NCBI GenBank assembly: GCA_965223355.1
Contig: CBDCWE010000003.1
Location: 2,852,001-2,916,000 of the forward strand
Reading direction: 5' to 3'
Origin: Tectiglobus sp965223355
Lineage (GTDB): Bacteria > Pseudomonadota > Alphaproteobacteria > Rhizobiales > Hyphomicrobiaceae
Length of the DNA stretch: 64,000 nucleotides
Under the pieces are notes generated by a model. That model ran no database searches. It was not told where the DNA came from and worked only from the letters and a program-made list of their open reading frames with translations. Position numbers and translations under genes: made by a program. This document shows, piece by piece, positions 25,421 through 34,592 of this stretch (position 1 is the first letter of the stretch; each line of letters begins with the position of its first letter).

Positions 25421-25459
25421 GGTCGCTCCTCCCAACCAGGAATTGTACCTCGGCACATT

Positions 25460-25493
25460 CACAAATCAAAGTATTGCACAAATCAAAATATTG
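25460..25493. promoter_or_regulatory. two tandem 17-bp repeats upstream of the LuxR regulator
   Basis: CACAAATCAAAGTATTG at 25460-25476 is followed directly by CACAAATCAAAATATTG at 25477-25493 (one mismatch). The pair is AT-rich in a GC-rich region and lies between the divergent LuxR regulator and the DUF4212 gene. It is a candidate binding site for the regulator itself. The remaining bases to 25846 show no gene. Confidence 0.5.
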
Positions 25494-25846
25494 CTTCGCT
25501 CGGCCGCAATCGCAACTTACCGGCCACATGCAGGCGATGTGGCGAGACGCATCGCCGGCCGGAATTCAGTGCGATTCAGTCTAACATCTCGAGCGCTGGA
25601 GTTTACGGCCTAGCCAAACTCACTCCACAATGGCACGTCAACACTCTCAAGCACACAACATTGTTGTCGATTTGGTAGGAAAACCTTCGACACCGGCCCG
25701 AAGTCGTCAAATGATGCTCGCCCAGGCGAGCTTGGCAAGCTACATCACTGAAGCGGCCGCTCGATGCCGCCGCATCGAGCACCCCATCCGCTACGACGCT
25801 ACGATGCGACAAGACACTGCGATGCAACGTGAGGGATCACCGACCT

Positions 25847-26107
25847 ATGCTCGATCAGCAAGAGCGCAAACCATACTGGCGCTACACCAAACTCCAGGTC
25901 GTTGCGAGCCTGCTGCCATTTCTGATCCTGGTCATCACCCTGCCCCTGTTTGCCGACAATCTCAACCACAACAAGTTTCTCGGCTTTCCCCTTGGATACT
26001 TCATGGCTGGGCACGGCCTTTGGATCATCGCCGTCTTCACGATTGGTGCACATGTCAATCGCCAGGATGCAATCGATCATTGGCATGGTGCCAACGAAGA
26101 CTCCTGA
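25847..26107 (+). CDS. DUF4212 family small symporter subunit
   Basis: 86 residues with two hydrophobic segments (LQVVASLLPFLILVITLPLF and the later YFMAGHGLWIIAVFTIGAHV). YWRYTKLQVV near the N-terminus and an HVNRQD tail match the DUF4212 family, which is found next to SSS-type transporters as a putative small subunit. ATG 25847 is preferred to GTG 25829 because the upstream residues are not conserved. It is 100 bp upstream of the symporter gene and likely shares its transcript. Confidence 0.88.
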   Translation: MLDQQERKPYWRYTKLQVVASLLPFLILVITLPLFADNLNHNKFLGFPLGYFMAGHGLWIIAVFTIGAHVNRQDAIDHWHGANEDS

Positions 26108-26207
26108 CCAGCAAGCATCCAAAGTTGACAGTTGACCGGCGCGACTGACCGGCCCGGAAGGGTGATCGAGCGCAACTTGAGACCGCGACCAACCGATTGA
26201 CGTTGAT

Positions 26208-28046
26208 ATGACAACGACCCAGCGAAGCCGCCTGATTAACCCGCGCTTGGGCACCTATTTCAGCATATTTGCGAGCTGTTTCGCGGCGCTGTTCCTCGTG
26301 CTCCTCATCCTTCAGCAACTGGGCACGTCGGATGTGATCGTACGATTGTCGGTGCTGTTTGTCCCGCTGGCGATGTTCGTTGCCATCGGCACTGCCTCCT
26401 ACAGCCGCAGTCCGTCGGAGTTCTTTGCAGCCGGTCGCCGCGTCCCCGCCGTCTACAACGGTTTGGTGATGGCAGTTGCATCGACCGGCGGAACCGGTTT
26501 GATCGTGTTTTCCGGCCTGCTGTTCATCAACGGTTTCGATGCTTGGTGCCTGTTTATCGGGATGACGGCGGGTTTCGTCGTGATGGGCACGATGATCGCG
26601 CCCTATTTGCGCAAGTACGGCGGCTACACCGCTCCGTCCTTTCTCGGCCGACGCTTTGAAAGTCGGGCAATGCGGGTTGCGAGCGCTGCGGTGTTCTCGG
26701 TACCGGCACTACTTTTGTTTGCCGCCGAACTCAACATGGCGAGCTATGCCGCGTCGATGCTGACCGGCATCTCCGAGGGCCGCGTGTCGTTGATCCTGGC
26801 GGCGACGCTGCTGTTGACCCTTGCGGCCGGCGGCATGCGCGCGTTGGGCTGGGTCGGTACCGCTCAGGCGATTGCCGCGATCCTGGCCATCGTCGCGACG
26901 GCGGCCATTGTCGGAGTTCTGGAAACCAACCTGCCGGTCGCGCAACTGAGTTACGGCCCGGTGCTGCGCGCGGTCGGCCGCTTGGAAGTCGCCCAGCAGA
27001 TCATCAGCCCCGCGCAAACCGCTTTCGCATTCAACCTCGCCCCCCAGGGCCACGCCACTCTGACAACTGCGCTGGCGACACCCTATGCGAGCCTCTCGCC
27101 GCTGAGCTTCGCGCTGGCGACGCTGACGATGATGTTCGGCATTGCGGCAGCACCCTGGCTGCTGCCGCGCTGTGGCACCACGGTTGGCGTCTATGAGGCG
27201 CGCAAGACGCTCAGTTGGAGCATCTTTTTCCTTGGCGTCGTCGTCCTCACCCTGTCCGCGGTGACGGTCTTTCTGCGCAACTATGTGATGCTTGATCTGG
27301 TTGGCCAACCGTCCGGCGATCTACCGGGTTGGTATCAAACCATTGTCGCGATGGGCAAATCGACGGTGGCAGCCTCGAAACCAAGCCTCGCACTGAGCGA
27401 CGTGACGTTTGATCGCGACAGCGTGCTGTTCGCCGTTCCGATTGCAGCAAACCTGCCACCAATCATGTTCTACTTGGTGCTGGCCGGCGCCGTCAGTGCG
27501 GCACTCATCGCGGCCGCCACGACCCTTTATGTGCTGGCGACGACGCTGTCGGAGGACATTCTACTGGGACTTGACAGAAATCCGGTAGCGCCGCGGATGC
27601 GCCTCATCAGCGCCCGTATCCACATGGTTTTGATCGTGCTGCTGGGCGTTGGTTTTACAACGCTTGTCAGAACCGATCCGCTGCAGCTGCTGCTGTGGGC
27701 CGTTTCGCTCAGCGCTGCGACCGCATTTCCTGTCATTGCAATCTCGATATGGTGGAAAAGGATGAGCCCGACAGCCGCGCTGGCTGGCATCTTAACTGGC
27801 TTTTTTGTGGCGTTCATTGCGATTGTAAACGGCGACAGTTCGCTGATCCCGTTTCCTGCGGCGATTGCCGGTGCGCTCGGGCTCGTGCCCGCCTGCGCCG
27901 TGATCATCGCAGTCACCGTGTTCGGCCCGCCCCCAACGCGAGCCATGAGCGACGGCGTCCGGGACATCCGCATTCCGGGCGGCGAAACGGTCTATGACCG
28001 TGAACAGCGCTTGTTGCGCCTCAAGGATCAACAACGTAACAAGTAG
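26208..28046 (+). CDS. sodium:solute symporter, SSS family (VC_2705/ActP-like)
   Basis: 612 residues with about 13-14 membrane segments. SSS-type sequence includes RSPSEFFAAGRRVPAVYNGLVMAVASTGG and a GTMIAPYLRKYGGYTAPSFLGRRF stretch. In VC_2705-type proteins this region binds sodium and substrate. It has no fused sensor kinase. The gene pair with DUF4212, the divergent CrbR-like regulator and acs 6.5 kb downstream make acetate or a similar monocarboxylate the likely substrate (inference). The C-terminal tail is hydrophilic. Confidence 0.9.
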   Translation: MTTTQRSRLINPRLGTYFSIFASCFAALFLVLLILQQLGTSDVIVRLSVLFVPLAMFVAIGTASYSRSPSEFFAAGRRVPAVYNGLVMAVASTGGTGLIVFSGLLFINGFDAWCLFIGMTAGFVVMGTMIAPYLRKYGGYTAPSFLGRRFESRAMRVASAAVFSVPALLLFAAELNMASYAASMLTGISEGRVSLILAATLLLTLAAGGMRALGWVGTAQAIAAILAIVATAAIVGVLETNLPVAQLSYGPVLRAVGRLEVAQQIISPAQTAFAFNLAPQGHATLTTALATPYASLSPLSFALATLTMMFGIAAAPWLLPRCGTTVGVYEARKTLSWSIFFLGVVVLTLSAVTVFLRNYVMLDLVGQPSGDLPGWYQTIVAMGKSTVAASKPSLALSDVTFDRDSVLFAVPIAANLPPIMFYLVLAGAVSAALIAAATTLYVLATTLSEDILLGLDRNPVAPRMRLISARIHMVLIVLLGVGFTTLVRTDPLQLLLWAVSLSAATAFPVIAISIWWKRMSPTAALAGILTGFFVAFIAIVNGDSSLIPFPAAIAGALGLVPACAVIIAVTVFGPPPTRAMSDGVRDIRIPGGETVYDREQRLLRLKDQQRNK

Positions 28047-28076
28047 GGCGCAACACCAAAGGCCTGACGACATCCC

Positions 28077-29063
28077 ATGGATCTTAAGCCTGACAAATCT
28101 TCTACGCGGCACGGCCTTTACCCATCGCTACCGGTGCGCTGCACTGGCCGCCTGCGCGTATCGGATCTGCACGAGCTTTATTTCGAAGACTGCGGCAACC
28201 CGGACGGGCTGCCGGTGCTCGTTATTCACGGCGGGCCGGGCGGCGGCTCCAATCCCATGATGCGCCGCTTTCACGACCCGTCGCGCTATCGGATCATTGT
28301 TTACGACCAACGCGGTTGCGGCCGCTCGACCCCACATGCCGAACTCCGCGAAAACACGACCTGGCATCTGGTCGAGGACATCGAGCGACTGCGCCAGCGT
28401 CTTGGTGTTGAGCGCTGGCAATTGTTCGGCGGCTCGTGGGGCTCAACGCTGGCGCTGATTTACGCGATCATGCACCCGCAGCGCGTTTCCTCCATGATCC
28501 TGCGCGGCATATTTCTATTGCAGGAACGCGAGGTCAGTTGGTTCTATCAGGACGGCTGCAACCGTCTGTTTCCGGACGAATACGAACATTTCGCAAAGCC
28601 GATCCCGGCCGACGAACGCGCCGACATGGTTGCTGCCTATTACCGCCGCCTGACGTCCGCCGACCCGCGCGTGCGCATCACCGCGGCCAAAGCGTGGAGC
28701 GCGTGGGAGGCCGCGACCCTGTCGATCGCACCAAGCAGAAGCAGGATCAAGAGCTTTGCAGCCGAACAATACGCCTTGGCCTTTGCGCGGATTGAGTGTC
28801 ACTACTTCATCAATCGCGGCTTCCTCGACCGCGATGATTGGATTCTCGCCAACATCGACCACGTCCGCGCGATCCCTGCAACGATCGTCCACGGCCGTTA
28901 TGATGTGGTCACGCCACTGCAGAACGCGTGGTTGCTGAAGCGGGCGTGGCCGGAGGCCGATTTGCGCATCGTCCCTGACGCCGGGCATGCAATGAGCGAG
29001 GCCGGCAGCATGCACGAACTGATCTCTGCCACACGCCGCCATGCTGATCAGCACACACGCTGA
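28077..29063 (+). CDS. pip: prolyl aminopeptidase
   Basis: 328 residues, usual length for proline iminopeptidase of the alpha/beta hydrolase fold (S33). HGGPGGGSNP forms the oxyanion region, GGSWGS contains the nucleophile (Ser120) and the acid/histidine part is HGRYDVVTPLQNAW ... DAGHAMSE. It releases N-terminal proline from peptides in the cytoplasm. It starts 30 bp after the symporter stop, but it need not share the symporter's transcript or function. Confidence 0.94.
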   Translation: MDLKPDKSSTRHGLYPSLPVRCTGRLRVSDLHELYFEDCGNPDGLPVLVIHGGPGGGSNPMMRRFHDPSRYRIIVYDQRGCGRSTPHAELRENTTWHLVEDIERLRQRLGVERWQLFGGSWGSTLALIYAIMHPQRVSSMILRGIFLLQEREVSWFYQDGCNRLFPDEYEHFAKPIPADERADMVAAYYRRLTSADPRVRITAAKAWSAWEAATLSIAPSRSRIKSFAAEQYALAFARIECHYFINRGFLDRDDWILANIDHVRAIPATIVHGRYDVVTPLQNAWLLKRAWPEADLRIVPDAGHAMSEAGSMHELISATRRHADQHTR

Positions 29064-29146
29064 CCAACTCTGGCGAATCGAACAGCCTGCCAGTGACCAG
29101 TGACCACGGATCCCCTATCGGCGCCCCCAGGGATCGTCTGAAATAA

Positions 29147-29230
29147 GTCCGGGGTCCAGGGGATCATCCCCTGGTCGGGGTGTTTGAGGGGCTGAAAGCC
29201 CCTCATCGATCGCCGCCAAGCGGCGATTCC
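29147..29230 (-). repeat. five-hairpin repeat, reversed and truncated copy
   Basis: On the minus strand it reads the third, fourth and fifth hairpins (ATCGCCGCTTGGCGGCGAT, ATGAGGGGCTTTCAGCCCCT, CCAGGGGATGATCCCCTGG) and stops where a piece of another repeat begins at 29231. It lies between the convergent pip and MBL genes. Confidence 0.8.
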
Positions 29231-29262
29231 GCCAATGCGCCCGGATTTATGAGTTTACGGCC
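29231..29262. repeat. fragment of the family 4 element (one inverted end)
   Basis: Matches the right 32-bp terminal repeat of the element at 46277-46449 with a few changes (CGGATTTATGAGTTTACGGCC). It is sandwiched between a hairpin repeat and a double-hairpin repeat, so only one end survives. Confidence 0.65.
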
Positions 29263-29399
29263 AAGAGCAACCTGCCTTTATTCGGAATCGGAACGATCCC
29301 GAATAAAGGCAGAAAGTTGCTCGCCTCTAAAGTGGCGATCATCTTTGTGCTTTAAGTTGGAACCGCAATAGCGGTTCCAACTTAAAGCACGATGATCTA
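29263..29399 (-). repeat. 137-bp double-hairpin repeat (family 2)
   Basis: Reverse-orientation full copy. Hairpin B (AGAGCAACCTGCC to AAAGTTGCTC) comes first, then GCCTCTAAAGTGGC, then hairpin A around GGAACCGC-AATA-GCGGTTCC. It ends GATGATCTA. Its last three bases (29397-29399) are the stop codon of the MBL hydrolase gene on the minus strand. Confidence 0.85.
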
Positions 29400-30275
29400 G
29401 ATCTCGTGCTCCCAGGCAGCGGCAATCAGACGGTATCCGGAACCGGCCCTGATCAGGCGGGAAAAGCCGGGGAAGTGGAGATGCATACCGGTGAGCAGCA
29501 CGCCGTCGGTCGCGGCCATGTCGAACACGGCGCGGCGCGAGGCCTCGGCCTGGCCGGGGTCGACGTCAAACGCGATGCAAACCTCCGGGCGCGCGGTTTG
29601 GATTTCCGGGACGTGGACCGTGTCGCCCCAGATCAGCAGTTGATCATCGCCGGAGCTGATCAGGTAGGTGGTGTGGCCGGGCGTGTGGCCGGGGCGCGGA
29701 ATTGCGGTAACGCCGGGAAACACTTCGCCGCCGGTGAACAGTTTCATGCGGTCCTGGTACGGTGCGATTTGCTCGCGTGTGCACCGGAAGTACATCTGCT
29801 TTTCACGCGCGCTGGCCTGTGCCATGGCCGCATCATCAAGCCAGTGTTTGGGCTCGTTTTCGTGGGCGATCAGCTCCGCGTTTGCGAATATCGGCTGGCC
29901 CGTCTCGCGGTTGGTGAGGCCGGCGGAGTGGTCCGGATGCATATGGGTGAGGATCACGGCCTCGATATCACGTGGCGCGATGCCGGCAGCTGCGAGGTTC
30001 ACGAGCTGTTTACCCGAGGTCGGCTGCATGTAGGTGCCGCAGCCGGTTTCGATCAGAGCCGTTCTGCCCTGGCATTGAACCACAAACGTGTTGACGGCGG
30101 TGCGGCGCGCCGGCCTGAAATTCGCAGCAAGAATGGCGCGCGACTCGTCCGGCGTAATGTTGCGCAACACGTCGACGTCGCCATCGAGAAAGCCGTCAGC
30201 GACGGCGGTCACAATGATGTCGCCAATGCGGCGGCGATAAACGCCGGGGACCTGGGTTGGTGAGCTGGGCGCCAT
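29397..30275 (-). CDS. MBL fold metallo-hydrolase (lactonase-like subgroup)
   Basis: 292 residues. The zinc-binding motif is HMHPDHSAG (HxHxDH). Further ligands are the histidine of PRPGHTPGHTTY, the aspartate of WGDTVHVPEI and a late MHLHFPG. The layout resembles the family that includes quorum-sensing lactonases and other hydrolases, so the substrate is not predictable. The stop codon TAG is formed by the end of the repeat at 29263-29399, so the original C-terminus may have differed. Confidence 0.88.
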   Translation of the reverse strand: MAPSSPTQVPGVYRRRIGDIIVTAVADGFLDGDVDVLRNITPDESRAILAANFRPARRTAVNTFVVQCQGRTALIETGCGTYMQPTSGKQLVNLAAAGIAPRDIEAVILTHMHPDHSAGLTNRETGQPIFANAELIAHENEPKHWLDDAAMAQASAREKQMYFRCTREQIAPYQDRMKLFTGGEVFPGVTAIPRPGHTPGHTTYLISSGDDQLLIWGDTVHVPEIQTARPEVCIAFDVDPGQAEASRRAVFDMAATDGVLLTGMHLHFPGFSRLIRAGSGYRLIAAAWEHEI

Positions 30276-30566
30276 GTTGACTTCTCTTGTGTTGTCCGAC
30301 TGGGATATCGTAATCCGGGCCTGGCCCCAGCGTCGAGAGGTATCGGCCGGTTCGGTTGCTGGATCGAAAGCCCAGCATGACGGGAGATGAGATGAAATTG
30401 CACTGGTTGGCGCGGCTCTGTCGGAGCGCGAAGATGATGATTGCGGCAGGCGACGGGGGCGTCACCGAACCGTTCGCGGACCATCGTGGTTGGCGGAAAA
30501 TCAAGACGCTGTGCGGTCTGTCATCGGTCGTTGAGCGTGCTGTTCGCAATGGTTAAGGACCGGGAC

Positions 30567-31367
30567 ATGTTCGAGGGTTTCGCGCAAACTCCGGGCGCAC
30601 GGCTTTGGTATTGGGATACCGGCGGCACCGGCGAACCGCTGGTGCTGTGCCATCCGGCCTCGCAAAGCTGTCAGATCTGGGCGCACCAGCGTGCTGCATT
30701 TGCAGCGGCGGGCCTGCGGGTCGTTGCCTATTCGCGGCGCGGGCATTTCAAATCGGAACCGGGAGCGGACGGTGATGCCGGCACGACGGTCGGCGATCTC
30801 GCCGATTTCCTGGATTGGCTGGGCCTCGACCGGGTTCATCTGCTCGGGTGTGCGGCCGGCGGTATTACCGCTGCGGCATTCGCCGTTGCACATCCGGGAC
30901 GCGTGCGCTCACTGGTTCTGGCCGGCACGATCCTGTCGCCGGACGAGGAGGATTGGCGCGAGCTCTATGGTCGGCTCGGCATCGACCAGGTGCGCGCGTA
31001 CGTGCCGACGGAGTTTTTGGAGCTGGGGCCGGCCTATCGGGCAACCAACGCGGAAGGTGTTCGCAGGTTTGGCGAATTGGAAGCGCTCGCCCACGCCGGC
31101 AAACGGTTTCGGCAGCCGGTCGGCGTGCGCATGACCTGGGCGGACTTGGCGACGCTCGATCAGCCGGTGTTGCTGGTGACGGGCGAGGCTGATCTGTTCG
31201 CACCTCCGCCATTGCAAGAGATGGTTGCCAAGCATTTGCGCCATCATCAATTGGCGACGATGGCGATGATCGGGCACGCGCCCTATTGGGAAGATCCGCG
31301 CCAATTCAACGACATCGTCCTGCGCTTCATCAATGGTTTGCGCGATCGCCATAAGGCGGGCCATTGA
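30567..31367 (+). CDS. alpha/beta hydrolase-fold protein with altered nucleophile motif
   Basis: 266 residues, full alpha/beta hydrolase layout: LVLCHPASQSCQIWA (oxyanion side), nucleophile elbow LLGCAAGGITAA, acid in VTGEADLFAPP and histidine in MIGHAPYWEDP. The elbow reads G-C-A-A-G-G where G-x-S-x-G-G is expected, so alanine occupies the nucleophile position. This could mean a non-hydrolytic or cofactor-free activity, or loss of activity. ATG 30567 has AAGGA 8 bases upstream. No operon partner is evident. Confidence 0.8.
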   Translation: MFEGFAQTPGARLWYWDTGGTGEPLVLCHPASQSCQIWAHQRAAFAAAGLRVVAYSRRGHFKSEPGADGDAGTTVGDLADFLDWLGLDRVHLLGCAAGGITAAAFAVAHPGRVRSLVLAGTILSPDEEDWRELYGRLGIDQVRAYVPTEFLELGPAYRATNAEGVRRFGELEALAHAGKRFRQPVGVRMTWADLATLDQPVLLVTGEADLFAPPPLQEMVAKHLRHHQLATMAMIGHAPYWEDPRQFNDIVLRFINGLRDRHKAGH

Positions 31368-31535
31368 TGTCGGCTGTTGCGACCGTGATGCAGATGCGTT
31401 TGCGGCGCCGGCACGATATGACATTTCCATGACACCGCCTGGTCAATGAGATCGCCGGGCGCCGGGCGCCGATATGTGCTCTCAGCGCGTTCCTTGTTCG
31501 TGACCGACCGCAACCGATGCCTGGAATTCGGATCG

Positions 31536-33350
31536 ATGACGCCACCACTACTCACCCTCAAGGATGTGCATCTGACGTTCGGCGGCACGCCGTTGCTCAC
31601 GGGCGCCGAACTGCAGGTCGGCGCGGGTGAGCGCATCGGCCTTGTCGGGCGCAACGGTTCCGGCAAGTCGACGTTGCTCAAGATCGCAGCCGGCCTCATC
31701 ACACCGGACGCCGGCGAGCGCTTTGTGCAGCCCGGCATCCGGGTCGAATATCTGCCGCAGGAACCCGATCTCGGCGCGTTCGAGACGGTGCTCGACTATG
31801 TCAACAGCGGCTTTGACGACCACGAAGATCCCTATCGGGGCAAGGTCCTGCTCGATGCGTTGGGGCTTGATGGTGCCGAACGCTGCGGCGAGATCTCCGG
31901 CGGAGAAGGCCGGCGTGCGGCGCTGGCCCGCGTGCTGGCGCTGGAGCCGGACCTGTTGTTGCTCGATGAGCCGACCAACCATTTGGACCTGCCGGCGATC
32001 GAATGGCTCGAAGCCGAGCTGGCAGCACTCAGATCAGCCGTCGTTCTGATCAGTCATGATCGCCGGTTTCTGGAACGGCTCACCCGTGCGACGGTGTGGC
32101 TTGACCGCGGTAACACGCGAACGCTCGACAAGGGTTTTGGCGCATTCGAATCCTGGCGTGATGAAATCCTCGAGCGCGAGGACCTCGAGCGCCACAAGCT
32201 CGACCGCAAGATCGATCGCGAACAGCAGTGGATGCACGGTGGTGTCACAGCGCGGCGCAAGCGCAACGTCCGCCGCGTTGGCGCGCTGGCACAGTTGCGA
32301 CAGGCAAAGCGCGAGGCGCGCCGGCAGGTCGGGAGCGTCAATCTCGCAGCCTCGCAGGCCCACGTTTCCGGCCGCCTCGTGGTCGAGGCAGAGGGCCTCG
32401 TCAAGGCGTTTGGGACACGGGTTGTGGTCCGAGACGTCTCGATCCGGATCATGCGCGGTGAGCGCATTGGCCTCGTCGGCCCCAACGGCGCCGGCAAAAC
32501 GACGCTGCTCAAGATGCTGATCGGCGAACTTGAGCCCGACAGCGGCAGCATTCGGCACGGTGCCAATCTCGAAATTGTGACCCTCGATCAGAGCCGCGAG
32601 ACGCTCGATCCGGAGGAGACGCTGGCCCACGCGCTGACCGGCGGGCACGGCAATACGGTGACCATCAACGGCCGGCCACGCCATGTCGCAAGCTACATGA
32701 AGGATTTTCTGTTCCTGCCGGAACAGGTGCGCAGCCCGCTCAAGGTGTTGTCGGGCGGCGAGCGCGCGCGCGTACTGCTGGCGCGGGCGTTGGCGAAACC
32801 GTCCAACGTTCTGGTGCTTGATGAGCCGACCAACGATCTCGATCTCGAGACGCTCGACCTGTTGCAGGAGCTGATTGGCGATTATGCCGGCACCGTCATT
32901 CTCGTCAGCCACGACCGCGACTTTCTCGACCGCACGGTGACCGGCATCGTGATGGCGGATGGCGATGGCACCTGGATCGAGTATGCGGGCGGTTATAGCG
33001 ATATGTCGGCACAACGCGGTGCCGAAGTTGGCAAGCGCGCGGCGCCGGACCGACAGGCCAAGGCGGGCGCTGCGGCGCCGGCGCGGCCGCAGGGCCCGCC
33101 CGCGACGGCCAAGAAACTCTCCTTCAAGGACAAGCATGCGCTGGAACAACTGCCGGGCCGGATCGCGAAACTCGCCGAAGACATCGGGCAACTCGAACAG
33201 GAGATGTCCGATCCGGACCTGTTCGCGAAATCTCCGGAAACGTTCCGGGCGCTCTCCGAGCGTCTCGCTGCCGCCCAAGCCGAGCTCGCGCGCGCCGAAG
33301 ACCAGTGGCTGGAACTGGAAATCGAACGCGAACGGCTTGAGGGCTCGTGA
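31536..33350 (+). CDS. ABC-F family ATP-binding protein (Uup-like)
   Basis: 604 residues with two ABC domains and no membrane segments. Walker A motifs are GRNGSGKSTLL and GPNGAGKTTLL; signature motifs are ISGGEGRRAALAR and LSGGERARVLLAR; each is followed by LLLDEPTNHLDL and LVLDEPTNDLDL. The linker region (about residues 210-280) is charged and helical. A C-terminal coiled coil (residues about 540-600, KDKHALEQLPGRIAKLAEDI) is typical of Uup. Such proteins act on ribosomes or DNA structures in the cytoplasm. ATG 31536 gives the family-like N-terminus. Confidence 0.93.
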   Translation: MTPPLLTLKDVHLTFGGTPLLTGAELQVGAGERIGLVGRNGSGKSTLLKIAAGLITPDAGERFVQPGIRVEYLPQEPDLGAFETVLDYVNSGFDDHEDPYRGKVLLDALGLDGAERCGEISGGEGRRAALARVLALEPDLLLLDEPTNHLDLPAIEWLEAELAALRSAVVLISHDRRFLERLTRATVWLDRGNTRTLDKGFGAFESWRDEILEREDLERHKLDRKIDREQQWMHGGVTARRKRNVRRVGALAQLRQAKREARRQVGSVNLAASQAHVSGRLVVEAEGLVKAFGTRVVVRDVSIRIMRGERIGLVGPNGAGKTTLLKMLIGELEPDSGSIRHGANLEIVTLDQSRETLDPEETLAHALTGGHGNTVTINGRPRHVASYMKDFLFLPEQVRSPLKVLSGGERARVLLARALAKPSNVLVLDEPTNDLDLETLDLLQELIGDYAGTVILVSHDRDFLDRTVTGIVMADGDGTWIEYAGGYSDMSAQRGAEVGKRAAPDRQAKAGAAAPARPQGPPATAKKLSFKDKHALEQLPGRIAKLAEDIGQLEQEMSDPDLFAKSPETFRALSERLAAAQAELARAEDQWLELEIERERLEGS

Positions 33351-33508
33351 GGTCGGTCGCGCTGGCGGGAGGCGACAGAAAGCCTGTCCCCGTTGAGCCC
33401 GGCCTCACACGAAGGTGTCGGGCTCAGTTGTAGCGCTTCCGAGTTATACCAGCCCGAACTATTCCGCTCCCTCGCCTGGCCACCCCCCGGCACCCAAACG
33501 CCATGATC

Positions 33509-34348
33509 TCATGGCGTGTCGGGGCGGCCCGGCGGGGCAGCGGGCAGGCGGGCGACGACCTGCATCATCGAGAAGGAAATCGTCATGGTCTCGGGCTTGG
33601 CGAGATGATCGGCGACGCGCTTGACCAGAGCGGCAAGAGCATCTTTGTCCATTAGACCGCGGGACGTGATCGCATCCGACATGCTGGTGAGCGTCAGCGG
33701 CAGATGCATGCTCATCGGATCATCCGAGGTCAATGCGTGCAGGCAGGGCTTGACCTCGATGTTGGTCACGCCGCGTTGCAGCAAAGCCCCGCGCACAGCA
33801 GTGCCCAGTTCGGTATCGGCGCCGACCGCCGCAAACGTTCGCCTCATCAACGTCAGCGCCTGCTCCCAGTCGGCCGTTGTCGGTGCACACTGCATGGTGT
33901 GGGTATTGGCCTCCTCGACAAATATTGTGCCGCCGGGCCGCACCAGCAGCAGCATATGATCGAGGATGCCGAGACCGTTCGGGATCACGCTCAGCGCGAA
34001 GCGTGAATGGACGAGATCGAACGACTGCGGCGGCAAGCCGCTGTCAAAGGCATCCGCCGCAACGAATTCAACGTTGTTCAGGCCGTTCTGGGCCGCCCAC
34101 ATGCGCGCGTGATCAAGCTTGGCCGGGTCAATATCGGCGCCGACGACGCGGCCCGGTTCACCAACCCAGGCGCTGAGGATGTCTGCTATGCCGCCAATTC
34201 CGCAACAAAGATCCAGCACGCGCGAACCTGTGCCATCGCCGATCCTCGCCAGCATCGCCCTGGCATCGTCTCGAAACAGGTCGGCTTGAATGGACAGCCG
34301 CGTAAACTCTTCGGCCGAGGTGCTGATGGGATATCTTGCAACGGTCAT
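33509..34348 (-). CDS. class I SAM-dependent methyltransferase
   Basis: 279 residues. Motif I is RVLDLCCGIGGIADILS, motif II VVGADIDPAKLDHAR, and a post-motif FDLVHSRFALSVIPNG leads to LLLVRPGGTIFVEEAN. This is the usual Rossmann layout of small-molecule methyltransferases such as UbiE-like enzymes. The substrate is unknown. It is convergent with the ABC-F gene; the gap between them contains a fragment TATACCAGCCCG shared with the repeats at 24664 and 62060. Confidence 0.88.
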   Translation of the reverse strand: MTVARYPISTSAEEFTRLSIQADLFRDDARAMLARIGDGTGSRVLDLCCGIGGIADILSAWVGEPGRVVGADIDPAKLDHARMWAAQNGLNNVEFVAADAFDSGLPPQSFDLVHSRFALSVIPNGLGILDHMLLLVRPGGTIFVEEANTHTMQCAPTTADWEQALTLMRRTFAAVGADTELGTAVRGALLQRGVTNIEVKPCLHALTSDDPMSMHLPLTLTSMSDAITSRGLMDKDALAALVKRVADHLAKPETMTISFSMMQVVARLPAAPPGRPDTP

Positions 34349-34592
34349 CGGATGAATACTGGATCCCGAAACGTGTCAAGAGTGTCAGTTGTCATCGGTG
34401 ATATCAGGTTCAGCACCGGCAGGCGATGGTGAACTGGCGCGGATTTGAACGGTGCCATGGGACACCATCCACGAAATCTACGGCGCGCCTGAAGCCGGAG
34501 AGTTCGACCATCTGGGCATTTGCTTGGGCCGCCAGCATTGTCATAATGCAGGCGACAGTTGGCCTATCTCAAAACTATGAGGAAACCCGAGG

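Noticed and set aside
25630..26148. 172-codon frame overlapping the DUF4212 gene
   Set aside because: DUF4212 in the other frame has clear helices and family match; this one is low-complexity and overlaps it fully.
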